The translations under genes and the position numbers were made by a program. 64,000 nucleotides of DNA from Hyparrhenia diplandra (Eukaryota > Streptophyta > Magnoliopsida > Poales > Poaceae): positions 62,001 through 126,000 of the forward strand of contig JADLZK010012627.1 of assembly GCA_015847255.1 (NCBI GenBank). The letters run 5' to 3'. Within the stretch, counting starts at the first letter, position 1, and each line of letters starts with the position of its first letter. Positions 36,655-48,404 of this stretch are shown here, in pieces. The notes below the pieces were generated by a model. That model was not told the origin of the DNA, ran no database searches, and saw only the letters and a list, made by a program, of their open reading frames with translations.

Positions 36655-37004
36655 CATTCATAAAGAGAGAAAAATTGCTATATCCGCCTTTTTTTTCTGC
36701 CTGCTGAATCCGGCTCGGGGTGCTCCGTTCGTTTGATCACCCCACCCTTTGCGCCCCGCCTCGGCTCCCATCGGGGTTAGAGCATCATACCTGTTCAGGA
36801 AACTAACCCACCCCAACCTACAAACTCGACACAAACTCGTGGATGGCCTTGGACATGAGTACATGGCGCTAGCAATTAACTTTGCATGTTTGCCATGGAA
36901 AACAATCTAGATCACTCTCATGTCTGCATGGAAAACAGTCTACCACTCTCAACGCATCAACGCTTAACGAGCATAATAAAAATACGACATAAGAAATATG
37001 TTTT

Positions 37005-37097
37005 CACTACCGAAACGGCACCTTGGTCGCAGTGCCTGCCTAAGCCGAAAGTGCCATATATCGGGCACTCGGCTTAGAGCCGCTAAGCCGAGTGCCT
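37005..37097. mobile_element. CACTA terminal fragment with GCCGAGTGCC motifs
   Basis: CACTACCGAAACGGCACC at 37005 is a CACTA-type end. It is followed by GGCACTCGGCTTAG and CTAAGCCGAGTGCC, the inverted subterminal motif of a well-known grass CACTA family. No partner end was found in the window. 36655-37004 contains nothing recognised. Confidence 0.6.
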
Positions 37098-37109
37098 AGT
37101 TGCCACGCA

Positions 37110-37745
37110 TCGTAAGGATTCCGCGATTCGAGACACGCCGGGCGCAAACTTGACGGCGGCGATGATGGTGTAGACGGTGGTGAGGGCTGTTGGGGGTCGA
37201 GAGAGGAGGAAGAAGAGGGGCAAGGCGGCGCGATGGCGACGCTGGGCGGGGGCGAGGGCGGCGCTGGGCAGCGTGGACGGCATGGGGGGTGGGCGGCGCT
37301 AGGCGGCGCTTAGGGGCGACAATCGGGCAGCCTGGCGGTGGCAGCGGCGGCAATTTTGTCGCCGGGTTGTTGAAGATGAGGTAGAAGAGGAGGAAGACGA
37401 TGGGGCAGCGGCGGTGGCCGCCCGGGCGGTGCCGTGGTGGTGTGGCAAGGCGGTGGCGTGGGAGGTGGCGCTTAAGAGGGAAGGGAGGCGGCGCCGGGCG
37501 GAAGAAGAGAGAGAAGGAGAGAGAGAGAGAGAGCGCTTAGGGTTTTGGGTGTTACCCCTTTAATTTTTTTTCTTAAGATTCAACCGACTACATGTCGCTT
37601 GTATTTATAGTCCGAGGAAGACTTGCATGCTAAGAAAGATCTAGAGGTTTCCCTTATAGATTGGAATTCCTCTTTTACAAGCAATCTATTTATTTCCTAT
37701 TTTATTCATATCTTTATTCCTTAAATATTTCTTACTTAATTGCGG
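37110..37745 (-). promoter_or_regulatory. LTR-type promoter module, minus strand (copy 1)
   Basis: Read on the minus strand, the order is AT-rich AGTAAGAAATATTTAAGG, GCAAGTCTTCCTC, TATAAATA (37609-37602), AGTCGGTTGAA, GGGTAACACCC, an AG/CT microsatellite (37505-37533) and then a GC-rich block. The same order with similar wording is present on the plus strand at 51130-51545. The layout fits U3, TATA, R and leader of an LTR from one family. The GC-rich open frames here are not recognised. Confidence 0.55.
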
Positions 37746-37829
37746 CTAAATGAAGTGGTGTATAATCCGTAAGAACTCAAGATCCCGGCCAAGAAACAAG
37801 CAATCTTGGCACCCCCACACAAGAAGACG

Positions 37830-39317
37830 ATGTGAAGCACATCGACTTGCGGATCGGGTGATCCATCGAAGACGGCGATCATCGTTGCTCACCTATCTCC
37901 AAAATAGGAATTCGCGCCACCGCCTTTTTAAGGGAACACAAAGACATCTTCGCCCGGAAACCGGATATGCCCCTGGTGTCCCAAAGAAGCTGGTTGAGCA
38001 ATGAATTGACATCAATCAAGGGTCCAAACCCATCGACAAAGACTCGAGGAGGTTCTCACCGTAAAAGAAATAAGCCATCAAGAAGGAGATCGCGAAGCTA
38101 CTCGCAAGCAGGTTCATCAAAGAGATCCCCGCGATCCGCATCGGCTAGCTAACCCGATTCTGGTACAAAAGAAGAACACCTCAGAATGGCACATGTGTGT
38201 GGACTACACAGATCTGAACTAGCATTGCCCAAAAGATCTCTTTGGGCTACCAAGGATCGACCAGATAGTAGACTCCACGGCAGGATCAACTCTACTATCG
38301 TTCTTGGACTGCTACTCATGATATCATCAAATAGCGCTAAAGAAAGAAGATCAGAGCAAAACCTCTTTCATCATTCCATTCGGTGCCTCGTTGTTACAAA
38401 ACAATGTCCTTCGGACTAAAAAAAATGGAGCTACATATCAAAGAGTGATACGTAACTTGTTTAGGGAGAGCGATCGGCAGAACGCCAAAGCATATGTGGA
38501 CGATGTGGTGGTGAAGACAAGAGAACCGCACACTCGACCCAAGATCCGGAAGAGACTTTCAACAACCTCAAGAAGTGGAAGTGGAAGCTCAATCCAACCA
38601 AGTGCGTTTTTGGAGTATCATCGAGGCAACTGCTAAGGTTCTTGGTCAGTAGTAGAGGCATAGAAGCTAGCACCACCCAAATCAAGGCAATCACAGAGAT
38701 GAAACAACCCCGAGCATAAAGGATGTCTAGAAACTCACCGGGTGCATGGCAGCACTCAACAGATTCATATCAAAACTTGGAGAAAAAGGACTGCCCTTCT
38801 TCAAACTAATCAAGACCAAGGGAAAGTTCTAGTGGACTGCGGAGGCGCACAAGGCATTTGAAGAACTCAAACAATACCTAATGTCAGCCCAGCCCCTAAC
38901 TCCTCCAAAGGATCAAGAAGACCTCATGCTATACGTAGCGAAAGAACCAACACCGTGGTTAGTGCAAAGCAATCATCATGGAAAGAGAAGAGCCCTGACA
39001 CGCCAACAAAGTGCAAAGGCCGCTTTACTACGTGAGAGAGGTGCTATCAGAGTCCAAGGCTCGTTACCCTCACGCATAAAAAACTACTCTACTCCATACC
39101 GATCACCTCAAGAAAGCTACGACACTACCCCCGACGGCCACAAAATACAAAGTGGTCACTTAACTTTCCACTTGGAGACATCCCCGCGTAACGTAGATTC
39201 AACAGACGCATATCAAAATGGGCGTATAACTCGGATCTCTAAATCTAGAGTTCACCCCACGAAGAGCAATCAAATCCCGTGTACTTCCGCACTTCATAGC
39301 AGAATGGGACGAATCCA
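37830..39317 (+). pseudogene. Decayed Ty3/Gypsy reverse transcriptase and RNase H
   Basis: Readable blocks in order: FLREHKDIFARKPD (37920), a Pro-Gly-Val-Pro linker to the RT, WLANPILVQKKN and CVDYTDLN (38145-38215), LPRIDQIVDSTAGSTLLSFLD (38245), SKTSFIIPFGAF (38355), MSFGLKKNGATYQR (38405), the catalytic AYVDDVVVKT (38488), the C-terminal RT and tether region to about 38860, then RNase H pieces to PLGDIP and ISKWAYN (39180-39230). This is Gypsy pol in the Tat-like style. Stop codons after VDYTDLN and within FLDCYS, plus several frame changes, make it non-functional. Gag, protease and integrase are absent, so it is a fragment. Confidence 0.87.
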
Positions 39318-42300
39318 ACAACCCGCGGTCCTCGCCGCGTCGTCCGCCATGGCCACGATCGCGGCCTTGCCACGGGGCCGCTCCATGTCGCCCTCACGTA
39401 GGAGCCGGGCGAGCACCACCGCAACGCCGCCCATCATGCCGCCCGCCACAACCTCAAGACGGGCGGTAGCTTTACGGCCGACGCCGCGACCCCCATCGCC
39501 TCGACCTCGAAAGTCGACGCCGAGCAAAGACCGACGCTGACCGTGATTCGGGCGGCAACTTCGCTAGAGCCCGACGCCCACCATTGGTGAGCCACCGTGA
39601 CTAAGACCCCGCCCTATTTTTTCTCCTCTCGTTGATCTTGCCTAGCTTTACCGCCACGCCCGGCACATCTCAACAGAACTGCGGGTCTGTGGTGCTTGGG
39701 ATTATCGGAGCTCGGTGCCGCCACGCCCGGCCCACATTATCGCCCCGCTCGCCGCACCATCCCGGATGCCAACACCCCCGCCATCGCGCTAGCGTGGTGA
39801 GTCCCCCAACTCAACGCACCAAGACACGCCGTCATTCAATCACCATGTAGCCAAGTTAGTTTTTATGCACTGTGAACCTCGTTGTGGGCAGCTATATGGC
39901 GCCGTCCAAGGCCATGGGTCCCAAGTCCGCCGCCCAAACTAGCGCACTAGTCCTGGGCCCCCCATGTAGTCGCCGCCAAAGACCGCACAAACGCCTCACA
40001 ACACCGCTTCTCGCACAAACACGTAGAAGCAAGCAGCCGGTCCCGCACATGATCCTTTGCCCGTGTTAACTTGATGACATCACGCTGACACCAACATGTT
40101 TTGTGGCCATTTTCCAACAGAAAATAAATCCAACAATACAATAGAAATACACAAGGGGTGTACACAACGCCAACCATCCATCGATCTCATGAGCCGCGAC
40201 GCGAGACAAAGCCACGCCTCCTACCGCCTTGCCAAACCAGCTCGTGAGCACCGCGAAGACCCAATACACCTCGCCGCCATTTGGCCATGGGAGCCCACGA
40301 CCATGAACAGCCACACACGGCATGCCTCAAGACGCCACTCATCGATTACGCCACGTGCACCGCGACGCTTAGCACGTGCTCCTAGCACAACACCTTCAGA
40401 TCGCGCAAGACAGCGATGCCGATCAACTCACGACCACCGCGGACCTCTCGCCGCCGCCACCGCACTACTTCCCCAATGGGAACGCGAAAGCCCCGCCATA
40501 GCTCATGGATTGAGTTGTCATCGCTGAAGCAATCTCAGCGCCACGCACCGCGACAAAGACAAACCCGCACGGCCTTGACCCCAAGACGGAACGAGCATGC
40601 CCATCGGACACACACACCGCTCCGCCAAACCTTCGATCGAGCACTGGCCAGAATTCAAAGACTCCTCTTCACGCTCGCAAATCCTAGTTTGGCCGTGCCT
40701 CCCGGCTCTAGTAAGAGCCAAGTCTGAATGGCAAAGTGGGTCGTGCCTTTATGAACTCATGCTGATGGCCCATCCAGCACCTTGAATGCGAAAAGCCCGC
40801 AGCCAAAGCAGCCCAATACGCCGTCCGACCGAGCCAACTTGTTGGCCTTTTTCTATTATATCGTTTTCAACAAGCTAGCCACCTTCAAAAATTCATAGGA
40901 AATTCATCCTAGTACCGCCGCAATTTGGTGTCTTTTGAGTTGGGTTTTATTGTAGTTTTATTGCTTCTTATTGATAGTCGTTTCGCGTCATTGTCCTTAC
41001 GTAATGACGACTCGAGCTCTGGATGGATTTAACGACGATCCGGATGAGATGAACTCGGATGGTGGGCGACCTCGGACTCCTAAAGACTTGTACCACTACT
41101 ACCTCGACATCGCAGTGTCATGGCAAAGCACCTTACTTCGAGAATCCTATTAGACATTGCAAGTAGATATGCTAGCGCTTTATTTTTACTCCTTTGCTAG
41201 TATATATGATGCATGCCATGCCCGAGCCTTAAATGCCTTGATTGAATCCCCTTCACCTGATTACCTAGCATCGCGCCGCACTTTATATACCTTGTTTGCA
41301 CGCACTCCATCATACTTATGATACATGATATATGATGGCGGATGTGGAATTAAATGATAAAATGTAATAATAACGGGAGAGTGCCGAGTGTGTCTTGGAT
41401 GTGTGGTGAGGGTTGTGTCGACTGTGACAAGAATACACGACGAGTCTTGAGGATGAGTCTTGCCGAGGGGGTGTGCTACGGGCATCCCTATGTGACGAAA
41501 GTACCCGTGGGCGGGTACATGGTATTGACGAAGTCTTCCCCGAGGAGGTTCTGGGGTGGAGTGCCTTTGTGGAAGGAAGCCCTAGAATGGAGGTGTCATT
41601 GAGGCACGGGGTATTGAGTATCCCTATGATGAAGATGTCTTGTCCGATCATACCTAAGGACCGTGAGCTCTTGAGAACCGAGATCGTGGGGAACATGGTA
41701 CTCACTACTTGTCCTTGGTCGAAAGCAGGTGCGGATTGCCCCTTTTAGCTAGGCGGTGTCATTACTACTAGGTTGATAGCAGATAGTGTAGGGAGGTACG
41801 GGCATTGATGCTCACACCATCCTAAGACAACAGAGTAGCCACCGGGGGCCCGATATTACGCCTCACGCCTCAAAGGCCGGTGGTACTCGGGCTTACCATG
41901 GCCGAGTGGTAGGGTGGCATTATCGAGCTAGGAGGTCTCCGTTATCATCCTAGGTGGGGACGTACCATCGATGATGGTGATCCTGTGGTCTTGTATACAC
42001 GCTCTGTAGAGTTAAACCAATACGTATTGTCCTGCCTTCGGGCATGGCCCCGACTGAGTGCCTTTTGGGTGCTTGCCGGCTTTTCAAGCTCGGATCGCCT
42101 TCGGTGTGCACCGGTCTTCTAGGGTTTATCCCATTGATTTTACGCTTCACTCGAGTAGAGAGAGGAGTCCTTTGTATTCTCCCCCTGGTTTTCACTTACG
42201 GTTGCGAGCCCGTGTGGTTGTAAGCCACTTAGGCATGGATGGGAGGGAGCTGTCCTTGCCGCCCGAACGAGAGTGTGTGGTGAGATGTGTGTGGTGATGG

Positions 42301-42875
42301 TGATGGTTTGGGAAAGAACGTGTGTGGATGAGATGGAATTAAAACTTGATGAACTAATAATACTATTATATTACTCCTGTTGCTATTAGCATGCGCGCTA
42401 AGGATGCAAACCACAGCCAAAGTATTAGGATCGCCAGATCCCTTTGTTTTCTATTTCCACTAAAGCTCATCGGTGCTGACTATGGCCTGCACATTTCTAG
42501 CGGTGTGTGAGATTACCCGCCTTGCAAAGTAGATTAGAAGGATTAGGTGGTCTCGTTCCTACGCCAAGTTTGGTTCAAGATGAAGACTACTTCCGCCGAT
42601 CTCTACACCTACTCCGATGAAGCCCGTGGAAGGAGGAGCCTTCACTCGTCGACGTGCCACGCCTACTCTAAGATCCTCGAGTAACGCTTCTGCTAGGTTT
42701 ACCTTGTAATAGGTCAGTCCCCAAGAGTTGTAAAACCATGTGAACTTGTAATCTTACGATGTATGACTGTGATATCGCTTGTAAATGATAATGTGATGGA
42801 ATGATCTTGTGGGATTATCACATTATTATTCGACAATGTGTATTTTTCCCTTCGTGGAAAATCAAGGTTATTACA
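39318..42875 (+). mobile_element. Long LTR-like tract, Gypsy (Tekay-like)
   Basis: GC-rich DNA (39318-40800) passes into AT-richer DNA and ends near AAGGTTATTACA at 42875, similar to the end GGTGTTACA of the LTR at 58406-61364. Both tracts share a phrase around TGGCCATTTTCC to AAATACAATAGAAATA (near 40100-40150 and 59960-60010). Open frames are unrecognised. No start or target duplication was found, so this is inferred from similarity. Confidence 0.4.
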
Positions 42876-42936
42876 ACCACCACCTCTACCCGGGATGCGC
42901 ACTATACCCGACGCACTCAAAGACACCTCGCTCACC

Positions 42937-43190
42937 GTGACACCCGGCTAGGTTGATAGAATACTCATACCAACAAGTTGCAAATTAGGGAGCCTATCTC
43001 TTAAGTACTCTAAAGTTAAGCGTGCTTGGCTTGGAGTTTATCGGTGACCGACCGGAAGTCCTTCCGGTGCGCATGAGTGAGGACAAAGTACACGTAAAAG
43101 ACCGGGTGTTAGTTTGTGAGGGAAGTCTTGATCCTTAGAGAGCCGCCGATGTAAGCGGGCCCAGCCTCTCGGAGGCGGGACATAACAAGC
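42937..43190 (+). repeat. 5S-rRNA-like module within LTR-like ends (Cassandra-like)
   Basis: AGTTAAGCGTGCTTGG at 43014-43029 is identical to the box A region of plant 5S rRNA. It is followed by TCGGTGACC and GACCGGAAGTCC, which resemble the intermediate element and box C, at natural spacing. The module lies between a CGTGACACCCGG start and a GGGACATAACA end (43190), which resemble LTR termini. Cassandra TRIM retrotransposons carry 5S sequence in their LTRs, and this looks like such an LTR or a relative. The 5S part is too diverged outside the boxes to be a functional rRNA gene, and no target duplication was confirmed. Confidence 0.6.
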
Positions 43191-45650
43191 TCCTTGCCCC
43201 TCCCACCGAGAAGAAGAGGTCCGCTCCTCGAAGATTCTTCATCGCCTACGACAAAACAATCTCGGAAGACAGCTTGCAATGGTGGATAAGAAGGTCACTC
43301 GTCCATGATACACTCTAGATGGATATCAGATCTGGGACTACATTGTGCCTAGATGGTTAACACCACCTACAAGCAACTTCGGTGCTCAAGGCTCGTGTTT
43401 CCAACCCGAGTGAATTGGTCCTCGCCATTGAGAGTTGATAGGTCAGAGAGAACCTATAGATGGTGAGTAGGGGGATCGAATAAATTGTCTTTTGTCGAAT
43501 CGTTACATTTTAGAGTGTTTGCTTTTGAGTTAGTGTGTGATCGAGTCAAACAATAAACAAAGAAGTTATTTTGAGTCATTTTGAGTTTTTCTTAAGTTTT
43601 AATTTTGTTTCATTTCTCTCTATTATTTTTGTGTTTGGAAATGCACTTGTCTCCACATGTTTTGCAGGGAATTAAGAAGTACAAAAGAGATAAGTGTGGG
43701 GAGAGATCACAACAGCACAACCTTCAACAAGGTTACAAAAGTTTTAAGTATTCTTTACTTAAAATTATTCATGAGTTGTTAGAACTTTACTTATGCTTAT
43801 TCGTAATCTTTTTATGTGTTGTTTAGTCTTGTCCTATTTAATGCTTTGGCTTATTTCAATTCAAGTCATTATGATATGATCTTTGTTTTAATATGCAAAG
43901 TTTATTTTAGTTATAATTTAAATTTTAGTTATAATTTAAATGATAGACTTGCATAGTGTTTCTTGAAAATCTTGTTGCTGTTTGGAACTTATTTATTAGG
44001 GACCCCATTTTACTTAAGTTGTTGTGAAGTATGATATAGCGTAATAATGTGAACCTGAATCTTGACATCTTGTTTTCGAGAATTTTATAATAAGCATAGC
44101 AAAGATCATTTTCGATCAAGTACTCTAGGTGAAGTGCTACAATGGTATAGAGTTCATTTTTAGAGTTATATCTGTGTGCTTATGGATATAAATTATTTGA
44201 TATATGTGAAAAGTAAGTGTAGATTTCTTTTTTCTAGGCCGTTGAAGTCATGTTTTATTCACCTGCTCTTATAGCTTACAATGTTTAGGAAATGCCAACA
44301 ACGACATGTGCACTGCCACACAATTTTTATACATTGTTAGAGTACTCTTTTAGAAATTGCTAGAACAAGTTTCAAAAAAAAAAAAAAAGAAATTGCTAGA
44401 ACACATCGACATATGGTTGGAACAATTCTCAGCTTCCTATTTTTTTTCAACTTGTATGCATGGCTGGCTGTCTTCTGTGGTTGTAATTGCTTCATTGTGT
44501 CCTCTATAATCTTTAATTTTCTATGCATTGTTTTTTGAGATGTATATGCTGTTTTCTATACACTTTTGATGAATTTGTTTTCCAAGTCTCTATTTAAGGT
44601 CAATATGCATTAAACATGTCTATCCTAGTGATTTCTCTCTACATCAAAAGAACTGCTCCTATGGCATGATGTGATTGTATGCATCCAATAGATTCATGCT
44701 ATGCTTAATTATATAGTTCTAGATGCTCGACTAAAAACTGTGATGTCGAAGATATATGCAATTGTTTGTATACACAATTATCTAGCTTGAATTTTTGTTT
44801 GTATGCACTGTTCTTTTTGTTAATTATATGCCCCCAAAGTGACTGTGATTATTTGGTTTGTATGCACTGTTCTTCTATTTATTTTTTTTATGCTTGTATG
44901 CACCTCCATGTTAATTTTTATGCTTCATGTTCCATGAATGGTAAATTGGTAATGTTTGACACAAACCCTATTTTTTTCTAATTGTATGCATGCTGCTAGC
45001 TCTCATGTCTTAATTTTATTATTTTCATTAAATAAAAAATGTGTGTTCTGTGTTTTTTACACTTGCTACTCATGTGAATGATGCTCCCATACTTCTAGCT
45101 AAAATTATTTAGTTATATTTATGCACTTTTCCATTTGCTTTCGTGTGTATTTTAGTTCAATGCAAAATTATCTAGTTGTTTGAACAGTTATCTATACATT
45201 GTTAGAAACATTTTGACATTTTTGTTGTGACGTAGGAAGGGGCCACAAACCAACAGCACAATTCAGGACATATTGTGCTTATGTTTGATGGACTATTGAG
45301 AATATGGAAAGAGGATGATCAAAGTGAAGGCATTCCATTAGAAATTAGTCATATGTTTAATTTCACAATTTTTCATGAATGACTGTCTTTAAAAATATAA
45401 AGAAGTTTTTTTTTTTTTTTTTTTTTTGATAAACTATACGATACCAAGCACAACAACAACCCAAAAGAGTGCTTTTATTTTATATAAAATGTACAATAAG
45501 CAAAGCAGCTTTTTTTTTTTTTACCAAAAGACTATGGAGGAGATCCCCACAGTAAGGAGCTTTCATTTATTAACCGAAGGCATCTAGCCAAATAAAAAAT
45601 AATTGACCTTAAGTCAACTTTAAATCTAACCGACCCGAGAACATTGCGAC
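43191..45650. other. Mostly AT-rich intergenic DNA
   Basis: No gene is recognised. The first 250 bp could be retroelement leader or gag remnant. TTTGTATGCACTGTTCTT is repeated near 44800 and 44860. There is a long T run at 45408-45428. A micro-insertion is annotated separately at 44352-44403. Confidence 0.4.
44352..44403 (+). mobile_element. Poly(A) micro-insertion in a 16-bp duplication
   Basis: AGAAATTGCTAGAACA occurs at 44352-44367 and 44388-44403. The insert between them (44368-44387) is AGTTTC followed by 14 A. The architecture is the same as at 9207, 9445 and 22769. Confidence 0.78.
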
Positions 45651-45700
45651 TTAAAAATTCATAAACCGAAGCGAAGGACTTGGAATAAGCAAAGAAGTGT

Positions 45701-47946
45701 TTAGAGGCGACCGCAGTCGTAGTTGGCGTGGCCGAGTTCCTTGGTGCCCATGAGGGCCAGCACGGCCAAGCAGGCCAGCTTTGCGGCCAGCGACTCGGTT
45801 TGCAATAGTGTCCCCATGGCGAATGCCTCCAACGACAGCCTCGCCACCCTCAGTCTCCCTCTCCCTGACGTACTCCTCAATCGCCGTCGCTGCACCGGCC
45901 ATCATCGTCTTGTCGCACGGCTCATCGTGGCAGCCAGTCCTGGCGGTGGATCGCGCCAGCAACCGGGCAAGCACGACGGCATCCTCCAGCGCCGCCGAGC
46001 CTCCTGGCCGATGTAATTCCCCATGGCGTGCATGGCGTCGCCGGCAACCGTCACGGTGCCCTTCCGGAAGCCTGCAAACGCGACCTGCCATGGCGGACGG
46101 TACCACACCTTGTCGATGACGTTCAATGACTCGGGGTCGGCGTTCTGGATCATCTCGAGGACCTCGGTGGGGCACTGCTTGCCCTTCAGCATCCGTAGCA
46201 CGAAATGCCTCATGGCATGCACGTCACGGGTGACACCGGCATCTGCATGCAACAGGGTGGCATGTGCACCTTAGTGATGGCATGGATGGCCAGGAAGAGC
46301 TAGGTGGCCTGTCTGAACATGCGTGGCCAGTGGGGCAGTAGTACGATGCATACCTGCAGAAGGGATGTGACAAGCTACGAAGAAACTAACTCGAGTGTCG
46401 GTCATGGGCGAGCGCGCAAGGAAGCAAGATTTGGTAACCTTTTAGGCGCAGGACCTGGTCTCCGAATGGATGTCCGTGCGGATACCTTGTGAATCCACGC
46501 AGATACGCGAGAGGGGTTGATCTTGCTGCAGACATGCCTAAATACTTTGCCACCACTGAGTTGGAGCCGTCACAGCCAATCAACACCTGCAAGATATATA
46601 TACTATATATATCAACAAAGAATTCAGTGCAAGGTCACAGCCAATCAACATCTGCATTAGCTATTTAAGATAACAAGGTCAATCGATGATGCCTTGGCCC
46701 TGATGACCCTGCCACCCGGTGTAGCAAGGACCACGCCGGGATCTGATGGATGAATCGCTGCAATACGGCAACCGAAACGGATTGCTCCTGCGGGTATGTT
46801 CTTGGCCATCGTCTCGATCAGGTCCTTCCTCTTTATCCATCGGAGCTCCTTTCTAGTCAAAGCCCCAAGTGACAGAGAGAACAAAATTAATGACAGTTAC
46901 TCCGGCCGTATAGGATTGCAGCTGACAAGGGTTCTTTGTGACAATTCGTTATTACTACCTGATGGGTGTCAGGGAGCTCTTCTTTTCTTCCAGCCACACG
47001 GTGTGAGACCTGAAATAAGTAGGAGTCACAAAGCAAGCTCTACTGATTCTGAATCTGATGGCATTTGGTACTCTTTTTCTAATAGATTGATTTCTGAGAA
47101 GAGCAAAACTTGCAAGGCTAGAATCTTACATGGTGACAAGGTTGGCAGTCTCTCGGAGCTCTGCAGCAATCCCTGAGTTGCTCCAGAACACGCCATCCAT
47201 TGGCAAGGACACCGATGGAGCCGCCTTCTGCTCTCAAAGTTTCTGACCTCTCCAACACAAGGCTCGAAATCCCTTTCCTGGATGCAAATAAGCAGCAGAT
47301 TGCTTTATTGTTGGCCAAGAATGAATTAGCTCGATTGAATTTTCCAGCACTTGAATTAAATTTTCTATGTATTGATTATGTCAAATAATTTTATCTTCTT
47401 GTGATTTTCATGGATTATGCTCATTAAAATGTTGTGGATGGCATTGATATGTGATGATTTCCTTATATTATTCAAAACAAATCTGTTTTTTTATTGATTT
47501 TCTAAGACATTGTTTTCAATTTTTTGTTGTCTCTACTTTGGTACAAGTATTCCCGGTTCAAAAAACAAAACTCCTGTGTATTTCTGGTCATAAAAAAATA
47601 TACTTTGCCTTGTTTAATTAATTTGCCTGTGTTCAACACTGTGCTGCCAAATGGCAATAGGGAAACTTCCCCACCCGTGGATTGCTGCCCTGGGAAGAAG
47701 TGGGAATGAAAAAGTTCAAAATGTTACACCAGCGTGCCAGCCTTCCCCGGCTAATTACCTATGCTGCCAAAGTAGGCCTAAAGAGGAAGAATAAATGGGG
47801 AATTTGAAATACAGGGTTGTAAATTAAACTGCCATATCGATACGAGGAAACGAAAGCAGCCTTTGATGTTACCGGTGGAGCGCAAGAGCGGTGGCGAGGC
47901 CGCAGATGCCACCACCTACGATGACGATGTCATGGGACTCCTCCAT
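45701..47946 (-). pseudogene. FAD-dependent monooxygenase (MO1/CTF2A-like), degenerate
   Basis: Exon 1 (47946-47873) opens MEESHDIVIVGGGICGLATA, the FAD-binding GxGxxG fold. Exon 2 (47277-47130) gives the LVLERSETLRAEGG and GVLANGWRVLEQL blocks. Exon 3 is 47009-46959, exon 4 (46852-46693) gives RKELRWIKRKDLIETMA, and exon 5 (46586-46439) gives VLIGCDGSNSVVAKYLG with the DG motif. The last exon carries FRKGTVTVAGDAMHAMGNYIGQ (the GD motif) and ends YDCGRL at a stop at 45703-45701. Damage: an extra base near 47174 in exon 2, a TAA at 46273-46271 in the frame carried over from exon 5, a lost base near 46003 after GNYIGQ, and another frame change near 45860. Exon 4 ends at a GC instead of GT donor. 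The family hydroxylates small molecules using FAD and NAD(P)H; it is related to, but distinct from, zeaxanthin epoxidase. As read it is a pseudogene, unless the single-base changes are sequencing errors. Confidence 0.9.
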
Positions 47947-48037
47947 GTATGTCTCCTTGATCATATTAGAGTGAGTTGCTGCTGGTGACCGGATTAGAAA
48001 GGATGCCGCATTCAAGCGCATATATCTTCAAAACTTC

Positions 48038-48046
48038 CCTTATATA
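48038..48046 (-). promoter_or_regulatory. Putative TATA box of the monooxygenase pseudogene
   Basis: On the minus strand TATATAAGG lies about 95 bp upstream of the start codon at 47946, a plausible core-promoter distance. Confidence 0.45.
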
Positions 48047-48404
48047 CTGTTAAAAGAGATGGGGCTCCAGCAACCACCAGGCCACCACGGGTGTGTGCCC
48101 CAGCTCTCAAACTCAAGTAGAAACAAATGGGCAAACCAACAGACAAGCTACGAACAAACTCAAGTAAAACAAATGGGCAAACCAATGGACAAGCTACCAA
48201 TGCAAATGCATCTTCCTTAAGGCAGATGAGACTAGTTCCAAAGGCCATGCCGCCGCGCTGCCGCGAGGCCGCCATTTGGAGCTCTATTAATTAACAGTCA
48301 AGCGAAGCATACAAAACACACCAGCAGGCCGGCCGGCCGGCCACCGAGCTACGGCCACAGGTCGGCCCTGGGGGGCGGGCGAGAGAGGCAACAAAATTAA
48401 ATGA

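Noticed and set aside
43014..43130. A functional 5S rRNA gene
   Set aside because: Only the promoter boxes are well kept. The rest is diverged, there is no terminal T run at the right place, and the unit has LTR-like ends.
37830..43190. A complete Gypsy element from 37110 to 42875
   Set aside because: The upstream LTR-like module is in the wrong orientation, gag, protease and integrase are missing, and no matching LTR pair or duplication was found.
13565..47946. A meroterpenoid or quinone biosynthetic gene cluster
   Set aside because: Only two enzyme genes are present, one broken, separated by a 9.5-kb transposon and other repeats. No further pathway enzyme was found.
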